A DNA stretch of 64,000 nt from Ornithinicoccus halotolerans (GTDB taxonomy: Bacteria; Actinomycetota; Actinomycetes; Actinomycetales; Dermatophilaceae), in assembly GCF_009602535.1 (NCBI RefSeq), contig NZ_WIQI01000009.1:1-64000 (forward strand), given 5' to 3'. Position numbers and translations under genes: made by a program. The notes beneath the pieces were generated by a model. That model had not been told where the DNA came from, did not search any database, and was given only the letters and a program-made list of their open reading frames with translations. This document shows positions 31,028-39,717 of the stretch, one piece after another. The stretch's first letter is position 1. Every line of letters begins with the position of its first letter.

Positions 31028-31990
31028 ATGAGCCAGAGCGACGCGGTGCCGACGGTGACCGGTCTGGTTCCGGCAGGGCAGGACCCCGGGGTGGTGCGCG
31101 ACGCCCTGGTCGGGGTGCTCGGGTTCGGGCCGGTGCTGGCGGCGCACGCGCTGAACGTGCGCGACCGAGGGGTGGAGGTGCTGGTGGGGGTGCCGGCCGA
31201 GGGCCGGGTCGTGGCGCGGGTCGCGGAGGAGGGGCTGACCAGGCTCGACCCGGCGGACCTGGTGCGCCGGGCCGAGATCCTGGTCGTGGAGCCGGCCGGT
31301 GACGGGATCGACACCGCGCTGCTGGCGGGGATGCCCCCGGGCCGGGCGCTGGTGCTGGCCGACTCGACCGGGTTGCCCCCGCCCGAGCAGCTCCCGGGCG
31401 GGGTGGACGTGCTGCTGGTGCGTTCCGTCGCCGACCCGGAGCGGCTGCGGCGGGAGTCCGTCGACGGCCGGCCGCCGCCGGTGGTCGCGGCCGTGCACCG
31501 GGACGCGACCGGCCACGCCGAGGAGGTGCTGGCCGGGTACACGGCGGCACTGGGGTGCGCCCTCCCCGGCGTGGTCCGCACCACCCTGGAGCACGACGTC
31601 CGCGCGCGGGCGTTCGCCGGTGACGTCGTCCACGACGGGGTCCGGCAGCTGCTCGAGACCGGCTTCGAGGTGCTGACCGAGCAGGGGGTCGAGCCAGCGG
31701 TGGCCTACCTGGCGGTCGTGCACGAGCTGCAGGAGCAGCTCGCGGCCGTCGGGGTGAGCGGCTTCGCCTCCGCACACGGCCCCGACGGGGGACTGCACCG
31801 CCCGCCGCTGTGGCAGGGCCAGGAGCTGCGGGCCCGCCTCGAGGAGGCCTGGCGCGGGTACCGGCCGGCGGGCGGACGGCCTGCCGAGGAGGCCGTCCCG
31901 GGGTCGCGTGCCGCGGCGCGGCGGGCCGCCCACCCGCTGGAGCAGACCGGTCGTCGGGTGCGCGCAGTGATGGGGTGGGTGCGGGCCTGA
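31028..31990 (+). CDS. Ketol-acid reductoisomerase-like protein lacking catalytic residues
   Basis: A 320-residue protein co-linear with class I IlvC from end to end. Clear matches to the IlvC I know are GFGPVLAAHALNVRDRGVEV (residues 32-51; IlvC has GYGSQGHAHxLxLRDSGV), VRREYVDG-like LRRESVDG (140-147), AVHRDATG (155-162), GVVRTTLEHD (181-190), LLETGFEVLTEQG (208-220), AYLAVVHEL (226-234) and HPLEQTGRRVRAVMGWV near the end. Catalytic features are gone: the FGHG-His segment reads LADSTGLP, APKGPGH reads RSVADPE, the metal ligands of TDLFGEQ read RARAFAGD, and the first Glu of YFExLHE is Ala. The third Gly of GxGxxG is Leu. Likely a non-catalytic paralog. It precedes ilvE. Confidence 0.8.
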   Translation: MSQSDAVPTVTGLVPAGQDPGVVRDALVGVLGFGPVLAAHALNVRDRGVEVLVGVPAEGRVVARVAEEGLTRLDPADLVRRAEILVVEPAGDGIDTALLAGMPPGRALVLADSTGLPPPEQLPGGVDVLLVRSVADPERLRRESVDGRPPPVVAAVHRDATGHAEEVLAGYTAALGCALPGVVRTTLEHDVRARAFAGDVVHDGVRQLLETGFEVLTEQGVEPAVAYLAVVHELQEQLAAVGVSGFASAHGPDGGLHRPPLWQGQELRARLEEAWRGYRPAGGRPAEEAVPGSRAAARRAAHPLEQTGRRVRAVMGWVRA

Positions 31991-32000
31991 GCGGGCGCGG

Positions 32001-32006
32001 TAGCGT
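32001..32006 (+). promoter_or_regulatory. -10 element of ilvE
   Basis: TAGCGT about 40 bases upstream of the ATG, giving a leader of about 33 bases that carries AGGAGGA at 32036-32042. Unlike most genes here ilvE is leadered. Confidence 0.45.
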
Positions 32007-32045
32007 GTCGCCCACACCCAGCACCGTTGCCGGCCAGGAGGAACC

Positions 32046-33149
32046 ATGAGCACGCAGGCCACCACGTTCGCCGTCGAGCAGCGCGCCGACCGCGCCCCGG
32101 CTGAGCGGGTGGCCGAGGTCGTGGCCAACCCGGCGTTCGGGGCCGTCTTCACCGACCACATGGCACTGGTGGACTGGGACGCCAGCCACGGCTGGAGCAA
32201 CCCGCGGATCACCGGGTACGGCCCGCTGTCGCTGGATCCCTCGGCGGCGGTGTTCCACTACGGCCAGGAGATCTTCGAGGGGATGAAGGCCTACCGGCAC
32301 CCGGACGGGACGGTGTGGACCTTCCGGCCGGAGGCCAACGCGGCCCGGTTCGCCCGCTCCGCCGCGCGGCTGGCGCTGCCGCAGCTGCCCGAGGACCTGT
32401 TCCTCGCCTCGCTGGAGGCCCTGGTCCGGCTGGACGAGGCATGGGTGCCGCCGGCCGGCACCGGCGAGACCAGCCTCTACCTGCGGCCGTTCATGATCGC
32501 CACCGAGCCGTTCCTGGGCGTCCGGCCGAGCCGGCAGGCCACCTACTGCCTCATCGCCTCCCCGGCGGGGGCCTACTTCGCCAGCGGCCTGAAGCCGGTG
32601 AGCATCTGGCTGTCGGAGGACTACGTGCGGGCTGCGCCCGGCGGCACCGGCGCCGCCAAGTGCGGCGGCAACTACGCCGCCTCGCTGGCGCCGATGACCC
32701 AGGGGCTGGAGCACGGCTGCGAGCAGGTGGTCTTCCTGGACGCCATCGAGCACCGGTGGGTCGAGGAGCTGGGCGGCATGAACCTGTTCTTCGCCTACCG
32801 GGACGGCACCATCGTCACCCCCGAGCTGACCGGGACGATCCTGGAGGGAGTGACCCGCTCCTCGGTCATCGAGCTGGCCCGCGAGCGTGGCCACGAGGTG
32901 GTGGAGCGCCGCTACAGCATCGACGAGTGGCGCCAGGACGCCGCCTCCGGCGAGCTGGTGGAGGTGTTCGCCTGCGGCACCGCGGCCGTCATCACCCCGG
33001 TGGGGCGGCTGGTGTGGACCGGCGGCGAGGTCACCACCGGCGACCCCGGCCAGGCCGGTGAGGTCGCCGAAGGGCTGCGCAACGCGCTGCTGGAGATCCA
33101 GTACGGCAACGCCGAGGACACCCACGGCTGGATGCACCGCCTGGTCTGA
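32046..33149 (+). CDS. ilvE: Branched-chain amino acid aminotransferase
   Basis: PLP fold-type IV aminotransferase making Val, Leu and Ile from their 2-oxo acids. It has 367 residues, the length of the actinobacterial type. Signature segments are FHYGQEIFEGMKAYRHPDG, LYLRPFMIATE, the PLP Lys in GGTGAAKCGGNYAASL, and GGMNLFFAYRDG. FACGTAAVITPVG marks the phosphate-binding end. AGGAGGA precedes the ATG at 32046. It follows the IlvC-like pseudoenzyme by 55 bases. Confidence 0.95.
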   Translation: MSTQATTFAVEQRADRAPAERVAEVVANPAFGAVFTDHMALVDWDASHGWSNPRITGYGPLSLDPSAAVFHYGQEIFEGMKAYRHPDGTVWTFRPEANAARFARSAARLALPQLPEDLFLASLEALVRLDEAWVPPAGTGETSLYLRPFMIATEPFLGVRPSRQATYCLIASPAGAYFASGLKPVSIWLSEDYVRAAPGGTGAAKCGGNYAASLAPMTQGLEHGCEQVVFLDAIEHRWVEELGGMNLFFAYRDGTIVTPELTGTILEGVTRSSVIELARERGHEVVERRYSIDEWRQDAASGELVEVFACGTAAVITPVGRLVWTGGEVTTGDPGQAGEVAEGLRNALLEIQYGNAEDTHGWMHRLV

Positions 33150-33176
33150 GCCCGACCCGGCCGAGGCGTGGTGGCG

Positions 33177-33192
33177 GCGAGGCCTGCCTCGC
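33177..33192. terminator. Bidirectional hairpin between ilvE and the glycosylase-like gene
   Basis: GCGAGG and CCTCGC pair around a CCTG tetraloop in the 74-base gap between two convergent genes. No T-run, so termination strength is uncertain. Confidence 0.35.
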
Positions 33193-33223
33193 GCGTGCCA
33201 ACCCGCTCCACGGCTGACGCCGC

Positions 33224-34126
33224 TCAGCCGGTGGCGGGCTGCTCCGGTAGCGGTGCCAGCGCGGCGAGCAGCTCCCGGCGCAGCGCGTTGCTGCGCTCGC
33301 TGAACGCCCGCTGCGCCGCTGCGTACTCGGCCCGGCCCTCCGGGGTCTCGATCGGGACCGGCTGGTAGCCGAGCTCGGTGAGGTCGTAAGGGGAGGCGCG
33401 CATGTCCAGCTCCCGGATCTCCCGGGCCAGCCGGAACGCCCGCAGCGTCAGCTCGCTGGGCACCGCGGGAGCCAGCTTGAACGTCCAGCGGTACACGTCC
33501 ATCCCGGCGTGGAGACAGCCCGGCTGCTCCATCGCGACCTGGCCCTCGCGCGTGGGACGCAGCCGGTTGCGCGGCACCGCCTCGGCGGTGAAGAACCGGG
33601 TGGCGTCGAAGTGGGAGCAGGCCAGCGGCAGCGCCTCCACGACCGCGTCGGTGCCCTCCTCGCCCAGCCGCAGCGGCCAGCTCGGGTGCCGCCGCTCCCC
33701 GCCGGCGCGGTACACCATGGCCCACTCGTGCAGCCCGAAGCAGCCGAACCGGCCCGGACGCTCCAGCGTGGCCCGCAGCAGCCGCCGCACGAACGCCACC
33801 GCCCTGCCGCGCCGGCGCACGAACTCCGCAGCGTCGACCGCCGCCGTCGCATCCTCCACCCGGTAGCACGGCCAGCCGGCACGCTCGGCCGCCCCGGCGA
33901 GCCGGACGCCCAGGCCCGGGTGCCAGCGGGCCAGCTGCCCGGGCCGGTGGTGGTAGTAGTCGAACAGGAAGTCCTCGACCGGGTGCGCCCGCCCCTCCCG
34001 GCGCCGGCGCAGCCGGTCGGCGGTCAGCTGCTCGACCGCCGCGGCGTGGGCGCGTTCGAGGGGGCGCCACTCCTGGGGCTCCCACCGCTCGGACGACTGC
34101 TCCCGCCGAACCTGCGCTGTCTGCAC
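33224..34126 (-). CDS. Actinobacterial protein of the family labelled 3-methyladenine DNA glycosylase
   Basis: A 300-residue protein with the family hallmark HPVEDFLFDYYHHRPGQLARWHPG at about residues 48-71 (key residues: His48, Phe53-Tyr57, the RPGQL and WHPG blocks). Further conserved pieces are GRFGCFGLHEWAMVYR and CSHFDATRFFTAEAVPRN. I recall this family being called 3-methyladenine DNA glycosylase in actinobacterial genomes, but I see no helix-hairpin-helix glycosylase signature, so the name should be treated as doubtful. The start is the GTG at 34126, 6 bases after a CACACT that overlaps the -10 of the divergent FAH gene. Confidence 0.7.
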   Translation of the reverse strand: MQTAQVRREQSSERWEPQEWRPLERAHAAAVEQLTADRLRRRREGRAHPVEDFLFDYYHHRPGQLARWHPGLGVRLAGAAERAGWPCYRVEDATAAVDAAEFVRRRGRAVAFVRRLLRATLERPGRFGCFGLHEWAMVYRAGGERRHPSWPLRLGEEGTDAVVEALPLACSHFDATRFFTAEAVPRNRLRPTREGQVAMEQPGCLHAGMDVYRWTFKLAPAVPSELTLRAFRLAREIRELDMRASPYDLTELGYQPVPIETPEGRAEYAAAQRAFSERSNALRRELLAALAPLPEQPATG

Positions 34127-34131
34127 CCCTC

Positions 34132-34138
34132 TAGTGTG
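34132..34138. promoter_or_regulatory. Two overlapping, oppositely directed -10 elements
   Basis: The seven bases TAGTGTG read as TAGTGT on the plus strand (34132-34137, 6 bases before the FAH ATG) and as CACACT on the minus strand (34138-34133, 6 bases before the glycosylase-like GTG). The two start codons are only 17 bases apart. Both promoters could not be melted for both directions at once. Confidence 0.55.
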
Positions 34139-34143
34139 GGGCC

Positions 34144-34920
34144 ATGCGGATCTGCAGGTTCACCACGGGTGAGGAGCCGGCGTTCGGGCTGGTGGACGGC
34201 GCCGGGAAGAAGATCGCCGAGATCTCCGGCGACCCGCTCTACACCAGGATCGAGCTGACCGGGGCCACCCACCTAATCGAGGACGTCCGGCTGCTGGCGC
34301 CCGTCATCCCGCGCAGCAAGGTGGTCGGGATCGGGCGCAACTACGCCGACCACGCCGCCGAGCTGGGCAACGAGGTTCCCGAGCAGCCACTGATGTTCCT
34401 CATCCCCAACACCGCGGTCGTCGGCCCCGGGGACCCGGTGGTGCTCCCGGAGATCACCCAGGAGGTGTCGTTCGAGGGCGAGCTGGCCGTGGTGATCGGC
34501 CGGATGTGCAAGGACGTCGCCGCCGAGCAGGCCCAGCAGGTCGTGTTCGGCTACACCGTGGCCAACGACGTCACCGCCCGTGACCTGCAGCGCGGTGACG
34601 GCCAGTGGGCCCGCGCCAAGGGCATGGACGGCTTCTGCCCGCTCGGGCCGTGGGTCGAGACCGAGCTGGACGTCACCGACCTGCGACTGACCACCCACGT
34701 CGACGGGGAGCTGCGCCAGGACGGCACCACCGCGGACATGGTCCACGGGGTAGCGGCCCTCGTGGAGCACGTCTCGGCGGCCTTCACGCTGCTGCCGGGC
34801 GACGTGATCCTGACCGGCACCCCCGCCGGGGTGGGCCCCGTCGAGGACGGCCAGGAAGTCGAGGTCGAGGTGGAGGGCATCGGGGCGCTGCACAACCGGT
34901 TCGTCCGCGCCCGCGGCTAG
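34144..34920 (+). CDS. Fumarylacetoacetate hydrolase family protein
   Basis: A 258-residue FAH-fold enzyme, probably a 2-hydroxyhepta-2,4-diene-1,7-dioate isomerase/acylpyruvase-like hydrolase or decarboxylase. The metal site is in [12 protein letters not shown] (Glu) and [14 protein letters not shown] (Asp); [18 protein letters not shown] and [11 protein letters not shown] complete the signature. The substrate is not predictable. It is leaderless from TAGTGT. Its stop codon TAG forms the start of the murI -10. Confidence 0.9.
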   Translation: MRICRFTTGEEPAFGLVDGAGKKIAEISGDPLYTRIELTGATHLIEDVRLLAPVIPRSKVVGIGRNYADHAAELGNEVPEQPLMFLIPNTAVVGPGDPVVLPEITQEVSFEGELAVVIGRMCKDVAAEQAQQVVFGYTVANDVTARDLQRGDGQWARAKGMDGFCPLGPWVETELDVTDLRLTTHVDGELRQDGTTADMVHGVAALVEHVSAAFTLLPGDVILTGTPAGVGPVEDGQEVEVEVEGIGALHNRFVRARG

Positions 34921-34923
34921 CCT
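34918..34923 (+). promoter_or_regulatory. -10 element of murI, built on a stop codon
   Basis: TAGCCT, 7 bases before the GTG of murI. Its TAG is the stop codon of the FAH gene. Confidence 0.55.
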
Positions 34924-34930
34924 GCGGCAC

Positions 34931-35746
34931 GTGAGCGACAGCCCCATCGGCATCTTCGACTCCGGGTTCGGCGGTCTGACGGTCGCCCGGGAGGTGCTGG
35001 ACCAGCTGCCCCAGGAGCAGGTGCTCTACCTGGGCGACACCGCCCGTGCGCCCTACGGGCCGCGGCCGGTGGCCGAGGTGCGCCGCTACGCCCTGGAGTG
35101 CCTGGACCGGCTGGTCGACCACGGGGTGAAGGCCCTGGTGATCGCGTGCAACTCGGCGTCGGCGGCGATGCTGGCCGATGCCCGGGAGCGCTACGACGTA
35201 CCGGTGGTGGAGGTGATCCGGCCGGCGGTGCGGCAGGCGGTGGCGACCACCCGCTCCGGCAGGGTGGGGGTGATCTCCACGGCGGCGACCCACCAGAGCC
35301 GGGCCTACCTGGACTGCTTCGTCGCGGCCCCGCCGCACCTGCAGGTGCACAGCCAGCCCTGTCCCCGGTTCGTGGAGTTCGTCGAACGCGGCGTCACCAG
35401 CGGACCGGAGGTGCTCGACGCGGCACGGGAGTACCTCTCCCCGCTGCAGCGCGCCGAGATCGACACCCTCATCCTCGGCTGCACCCACTACCCGCTGCTG
35501 ACCAGCGCGCTGCACTACGTGCTCGGTGACGGGGTCACCCTGGTCTCCTCGGCGGAGGCCACCGCGGCCGAGCTGTTCCGGGTGCTCACCGACGCCGGGG
35601 TGTTGCGCAGCGAGGCCGAGGGGCCGCCGACGCACCAGTTCCTCACCACCGGGGAGCCGCACCGCTTCACGCCGCTGGCGCGCCGCTTCCTCGGCCCGGA
35701 GGTCGAGCAGGTCGGCCGCGCCTACGTCGGGAGGCCGGGGGAGTGA
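34931..35746 (+). CDS. murI: Glutamate racemase
   Basis: Makes D-glutamate for peptidoglycan; cofactor-independent two-Cys enzyme of 271 residues. The N-terminal [18 protein letters not shown] is the family start. The two catalytic cysteines are in [12 protein letters not shown] (about residue 75) and LGCTHYPLL (about residue 187). It overlaps the MBL-fold gene by 4 bases (GTGA). The order murI-MBL-rph-rdgB matches that of Mycobacterium tuberculosis, apart from the oxidoreductase inserted here. Confidence 0.96.
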   Translation: MSDSPIGIFDSGFGGLTVAREVLDQLPQEQVLYLGDTARAPYGPRPVAEVRRYALECLDRLVDHGVKALVIACNSASAAMLADARERYDVPVVEVIRPAVRQAVATTRSGRVGVISTAATHQSRAYLDCFVAAPPHLQVHSQPCPRFVEFVERGVTSGPEVLDAAREYLSPLQRAEIDTLILGCTHYPLLTSALHYVLGDGVTLVSSAEATAAELFRVLTDAGVLRSEAEGPPTHQFLTTGEPHRFTPLARRFLGPEVEQVGRAYVGRPGE

Positions 35747-36522
35747 GCAGGCTGACCGTGGTGGGCTGTGCCGGGTCGTTCCCGGGCCCGCAGAGCCCGG
35801 CGAGCTGCTACCTGCTGACCGCCGAGCACGAGGGCCGCACCTGGCGGGTGGCCCTCGACCTGGGCAACGGTGCGCTCGGGGCGCTGCAGCGGTACGCCGA
35901 CCCACGTGAGCTGGACGCCGTCGTCCTCAGCCACCTGCACCCGGACCACTGCCTCGACCTGACCAGCCTCAAGGTGGTGCTCAACCACGCCCCGGGCAGC
36001 GGGGGGACGCCGGGAGCGGACCGGTTGCCGGTGCACGGGCCGGCGGGCACGGCCGAGCGGCTCGCGCGCGCCTACGGGGTGGCGGCCGCCGAGGACGTCA
36101 CCGACGTCTACGACGTGCGGGAGGTGGCCGACCGGGAGCCGTTCGAGGTGGGGCCGTTCCGGATCACCCCGGTGCGGGTCGAGCACCCGGTCACCGCCTA
36201 CGGCTACCGGGTCCTGGCGCCGCACGGTCGCACCCTGGCGTACACGGGGGACACCGACAGCTGCCCGGCGCTGGCGCCACTGCTGCGGGACGCGGACCTG
36301 GCGCTGATGGACGCCGCCTTCCTGGAGGACCGCGACACCGGCCGTGGCGTCCACCTGACCGCCCGCCGGGCCGCGCAGGCCGCGGTCGAGGCGGACGTGC
36401 GGCGGCTGCTGCTGACGCACATCCCGGCCTGGAACGACCGGGAGGCCACCCGGGCAGAGGCCGCGCGGGTGTGGCCGGGCGAGGTCGAGCTGGCGGAGCC
36501 CGGAGGGGCCTACGATTGGTAG
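35743..36522 (+). CDS. Metallo-beta-lactamase-fold hydrolase (Rv1339-type, possible cAMP phosphodiesterase)
   Basis: A 259-residue RNase Z-like MBL-fold protein. The metal-binding motif is [14 protein letters not shown] (HxHxDH) at about residues 61-74. Further ligands are likely the His of [12 protein letters not shown], the Asp of [10 protein letters not shown] and the His of LLLTHIPAW. Its position between murI and rph matches M. tuberculosis Rv1339, for which cyclic-AMP phosphodiesterase activity has been reported; transfer of that activity here is inference. Translationally coupled to murI by GTGA. Confidence 0.85.
   Translation: MSRLTVVGCAGSFPGPQSPASCYLLTAEHEGRTWRVALDLGNGALGALQRYADPRELDAVVLSHLHPDHCLDLTSLKVVLNHAPGSGGTPGADRLPVHGPAGTAERLARAYGVAAAEDVTDVYDVREVADREPFEVGPFRITPVRVEHPVTAYGYRVLAPHGRTLAYTGDTDSCPALAPLLRDADLALMDAAFLEDRDTGRGVHLTARRAAQAAVEADVRRLLLTHIPAWNDREATRAEAARVWPGEVELAEPGGAYDW
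36511..36516 (+). promoter_or_regulatory. -10 element of the molybdopterin oxidoreductase gene
   Basis: TACGAT at the end of the MBL gene, 10 bases before the ATG at 36527. The mRNA would have only about 3-4 bases of leader. Confidence 0.4.
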
Positions 36523-36526
36523 TGCC

Positions 36527-38113
36527 ATGGCCTCCCGTGCGCCGGCCGCGCTCGCCGGGATCGCCGCCGGGGCCGTCACCGTCGGGGCGGCCGAGCTGGC
36601 GGCGGTCGCTCTGGCGCGCACCGTCGGCACCGACGGTGAACCCTCGCCGGTGCTGGCGGTCGGGGCCGGCTTCGTCGACCTGACCCCGCCCTGGCTGAAG
36701 GACCTGGCCGTCTCCTGGTTCGGCACCGCCGACAAGGTCGCCCTCTTCGTGGGCATGGCGCTGACGCTCACCCTCGTCTGCGCGGTGCTCGGGGAGGTCA
36801 CCGCGCGGCACCGGCGGCTGGGGCCGCTGTGCTTCCTGCTCGTCGGAGCCGCCGGCGCCGCGGCGGTGCTGGTCCGCCCGGACGCGACGCCGGCCGATGT
36901 GGTCCCGACGGCCGCAGCGACCGCGCTGGGGCTGGTGGTGCTGCTGGGGCTCTGTCCTCGCCACCGCCGCGGGCAGCCCGCGGCTGCCGGCGAGTCCGTC
37001 GTCGGGGGTGCGGGGGCCGGGTCGACCCCGTCCCGACACGACCGGCGGCAGGTGCTCGAATGGGGGCTGGGACTGACGGTCGTCGGGGTAGCGGCGCTGG
37101 TCGCCGGCCGGGTCTGGGGGCAGGCGGGTGCGGCCGCCCGCCGCGCCCGGGAGGCGCTGCGGATCCCGGAGCCGGTGCGTGCGGTGGCGGTCCCCGCGGA
37201 GGCGAGCCTGCAGGTGCCGGGCGTCAGCGGCTACCTGACGCCGAACGACGAGTTCTACCGGATCGACACGGCGCTAGCGGTGCCACAGGTAGACCCGGGA
37301 CCGTGGCGGTTGCGGGTGCACGGCCTCGTCGAGCAGGAGGTGGAGCTGAGCTTCGACGAGCTGCTCGAGCAGCCGCTGGTCGAGGCCCTGGTCACCCTCA
37401 CCTGCGTGTCGAACCAGATCGGTGGGTCCCTGGTCGGCAACGCGCTGTGGACCGGGTGGCCGGTGCGGGAGCTGCTGGCGCGGGCCCGGCCGCTGCCGGA
37501 GGCCGACATGGTGCTGTCCACCAGTGCCGACGGCTGGAGTGCCGGCACGCCGCTGGAGGTGCTGGCCGATGACCGGGACGCGCTGCTGGCCGTGGCGATG
37601 AACGGCGAGCCACTGCCGGACCGCCACGGGTTCCCGGTCCGGATGGTCGTGCCCGGGCTCTACGGCTACGTCTCGGCCACCAAGTGGGTCGTTGACCTGG
37701 AGGTCACCCGGTTCGACCAGGCGCAGGGCTACTGGACCCCCCGTGGCTGGGCCGAGCGCGGCCCGATCAAGACCGCCTCCCGCATCGACGTCCCGCGCGA
37801 GGGCGACTCGGTCTCGCCCGGTGAGCAAGGGACGGTGACGGTGGCGGGTGTGGCGTGGGCGCAGACCCGCGGCATCACCGCGGTCGAGGTCCGGGTCGAT
37901 GACGGCGACTGGCAGCAGGCCACGCTGGCGGCCGAGCCGAGCGTGGACTCCTGGCGGCTGTGGCGCTGGGAGTGGCCGGCGGAGCCCGGGGAGCACACCC
38001 TCACCGTGCGCGCCACCGACGGCACCGGCCGCCCGCAGACCGAGCAGGTCGCCCCGCCCGCGCCCGACGGCGCCAGCGGGTGGCACTCGGTGCGCGTGTC
38101 GGCGGCCCGCTGA
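36527..38113 (+). CDS. Membrane-anchored molybdopterin-dependent (sulfite oxidase-type) oxidoreductase
   Basis: A 528-residue protein. The N-terminal 195 residues contain about five hydrophobic segments (for example LAGIAAGAVTVGAAELAAVA, LFVGMALTLTLVCAVLG and GLTVVGVAALVAG). Then comes a molybdopterin-binding SUOX-like domain (about residues 220-400) with the Mo-ligating Cys in TLTCVSNQIGG and the segment RMVVPGLYGYVSATKWV. An Ig-like Mo-co dimerisation domain closes the protein (TVAGVAWAQTRGITAVEVRVDDG). The catalytic part probably faces outside, given the membrane segments. Substrate unknown. It interrupts the conserved MBL-rph neighbourhood. Confidence 0.88.
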   Translation: MASRAPAALAGIAAGAVTVGAAELAAVALARTVGTDGEPSPVLAVGAGFVDLTPPWLKDLAVSWFGTADKVALFVGMALTLTLVCAVLGEVTARHRRLGPLCFLLVGAAGAAAVLVRPDATPADVVPTAAATALGLVVLLGLCPRHRRGQPAAAGESVVGGAGAGSTPSRHDRRQVLEWGLGLTVVGVAALVAGRVWGQAGAAARRAREALRIPEPVRAVAVPAEASLQVPGVSGYLTPNDEFYRIDTALAVPQVDPGPWRLRVHGLVEQEVELSFDELLEQPLVEALVTLTCVSNQIGGSLVGNALWTGWPVRELLARARPLPEADMVLSTSADGWSAGTPLEVLADDRDALLAVAMNGEPLPDRHGFPVRMVVPGLYGYVSATKWVVDLEVTRFDQAQGYWTPRGWAERGPIKTASRIDVPREGDSVSPGEQGTVTVAGVAWAQTRGITAVEVRVDDGDWQQATLAAEPSVDSWRLWRWEWPAEPGEHTLTVRATDGTGRPQTEQVAPPAPDGASGWHSVRVSAAR

Positions 38114-38204
38114 CCGCACCGGGGCCGCCAGCGCCGCCACGAGGAGTGAGATCCGGCCCGGTCCCCCCGTCTCGGGGCGTGGCCGGCGCGCGCGTCCGGC
38201 TCGC

Positions 38205-38210
38205 TAGCCT
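38205..38210 (+). promoter_or_regulatory. -10 element of rph-rdgB
   Basis: TAGCCT, 6 bases before the rph ATG; predicts a leaderless bicistronic mRNA. Confidence 0.55.
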
Positions 38211-38216
38211 GGGCCC

Positions 38217-39008
38217 ATGACGACCTCCACCGACGGACGCCGGCACGACGGACGAGCCCCACACGAGCTGCGGGAGGTCCGGCTGACCCGGGACTGGCTG
38301 GACCACGCCGAGGGCAGCGTGCTGGTGGAGTTCGGGCGCACCCGGGTGCTGTGCGCGGCGTCCTTCACCGAAGGGGTCCCGCCGTGGCGCCGGGGCAGCG
38401 GGCTGGGCTGGACGACGGCGGAGTACGCGATGCTGCCGCGGGCGACCCACACCCGCAGCGCCCGCGAGTCCGTCAAGGGCAGGCTCGGGGGACGCACCCA
38501 CGAGATCTCCCGGCTGGTGGGCCGCAGCCTGCGTTCCGTGGTCGACCTGTCGCTGCTGGGGGAGAACACCCTGCACCTGGACTGTGACGTGCTGCAGGCC
38601 GACGGAGGCACCCGGACGGCGGCGATCACGGGCGCGTTCGTCGCCCTCGTGGACGCGGTCGAGACCGCCCGCCGGCAGGGCGTCATCCCGGCCGGCACCG
38701 AGCCGATCACCGGGTCGGTCGCCGCGGTCAGCGTGGGTGTCGTCGGCGGCGAGGCGGTCCTGGACCTGGACTACACCGAGGACGTCTCGGCCGACACCGA
38801 CATGAACGTGGTCATGACCGGCGACGGCCGCTACGTCGAGGTGCAGGGCACGGCCGAGGGGGAGCCGTTCGACCGGGAGCTGCTCGACGTCCTCCTCGAC
38901 CTGGCCGCCGACGGCTGCGCCGAGCTCACCGCCCGGCAGGAGGCAGCGCTGGGGGCCGACGACGTGGCCGGGAGCGACGCGCACGAGGCCGGGGCGGACC
39001 TGCCGTGA
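38217..39008 (+). CDS. rph: Ribonuclease PH
   Basis: Phosphorolytic 3'-5' exoribonuclease trimming tRNA 3' ends. It has 263 residues with [25 protein letters not shown] N-terminal elements ([20 protein letters not shown]), the Arg-rich [39 protein letters not shown] and [18 protein letters not shown]. The phosphate-binding GGTR is present. The stop overlaps the rdgB GTG. Confidence 0.95.
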   Translation: MTTSTDGRRHDGRAPHELREVRLTRDWLDHAEGSVLVEFGRTRVLCAASFTEGVPPWRRGSGLGWTTAEYAMLPRATHTRSARESVKGRLGGRTHEISRLVGRSLRSVVDLSLLGENTLHLDCDVLQADGGTRTAAITGAFVALVDAVETARRQGVIPAGTEPITGSVAAVSVGVVGGEAVLDLDYTEDVSADTDMNVVMTGDGRYVEVQGTAEGEPFDRELLDVLLDLAADGCAELTARQEAALGADDVAGSDAHEAGADLP

Positions 39009-39658
39009 CCTCACCAGAGGAACAGGCCGGCGAGGGGCGTCCGCGGCTGGTGCTGGCCACGCGCAACGAGCACAAGGTCCGGGAGCTGACCGACATCCTC
39101 GCCGGCGTGCTGGCCCGTATCGACCGGGAGCTGGTGGGGGTCAGCGCCTTCCCCGACGTGGCTGAGGTGGTGGAGTCCGGGGTCACGTTCGCCGAGAACG
39201 CCCTGCTCAAGGCCCGTGCCGTGGCCGCGGCAACCGGACTGCCCGCGCTCGCCGACGACTCCGGCCTGGCGGTCGACGTGCTCGGCGGCAGCCCCGGCGT
39301 CTTCTCCGCCCGCTGGTCGGGGACGGGCGGCACCCGGGCGGAGCGGGACCGCGCCAACAACGCGCTGCTGCTCGCCCAGCTGACCGACGTGCCCGAGCAG
39401 CACCGGGGCGCGGGCTTCGTGTGCGCCGCCGCGCTGGTGCTGCCCGACGGGACCGAGGTGGTCCGGGAAGGCACCGTCCGCGGCCGGCTCGGCCGCGAGC
39501 CGGCCGGCGAGGAGGGGTTCGGCTACGACCCGCTGCTGCGACTGCCCGAGGGGCGCACGCTGGCCCAGCTGTCCCCGGCCGAGAAGCACCGGATCTCCCA
39601 CCGCGGCGAGGCGTTCCGGGCGCTGGGCCAGGACCTGGAGCGGCTGCTCGCGCGCTGA
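39005..39658 (+). CDS. rdgB: XTP/dITP diphosphatase (RdgB/HAM1)
   Basis: House-cleaning pyrophosphatase that removes XTP, dITP and ITP. It has 217 residues; [18 protein letters not shown] carries the substrate-binding S/T-x-N-x-x-K pattern as TRNEHK, and [31 protein letters not shown] and [11 protein letters not shown] complete the signature. Overlaps rph by 4 bases (GTGA), a conserved actinobacterial pair. Confidence 0.95.
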   Translation: MTSPEEQAGEGRPRLVLATRNEHKVRELTDILAGVLARIDRELVGVSAFPDVAEVVESGVTFAENALLKARAVAAATGLPALADDSGLAVDVLGGSPGVFSARWSGTGGTRAERDRANNALLLAQLTDVPEQHRGAGFVCAAALVLPDGTEVVREGTVRGRLGREPAGEEGFGYDPLLRLPEGRTLAQLSPAEKHRISHRGEAFRALGQDLERLLAR

Positions 39659-39663
39659 CCGGG

Positions 39664-39669
39664 CACACT
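39664..39669 (+). promoter_or_regulatory. -10-like element of thrCB
   Basis: CACACT just after the rdgB stop; a leader of about 40 bases would carry GAGAGG at 39703-39708 before the thrC ATG. Confidence 0.35.
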
Positions 39670-39717
39670 GACCTCGTCCCACCGACGCCAGCACCCACCA
39701 CCGAGAGGCACCAGCAG

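Noticed and set aside
31028-31990. Calling this gene a functional ilvC
   Set aside because: The catalytic and metal-binding positions are substituted although the fold is preserved.
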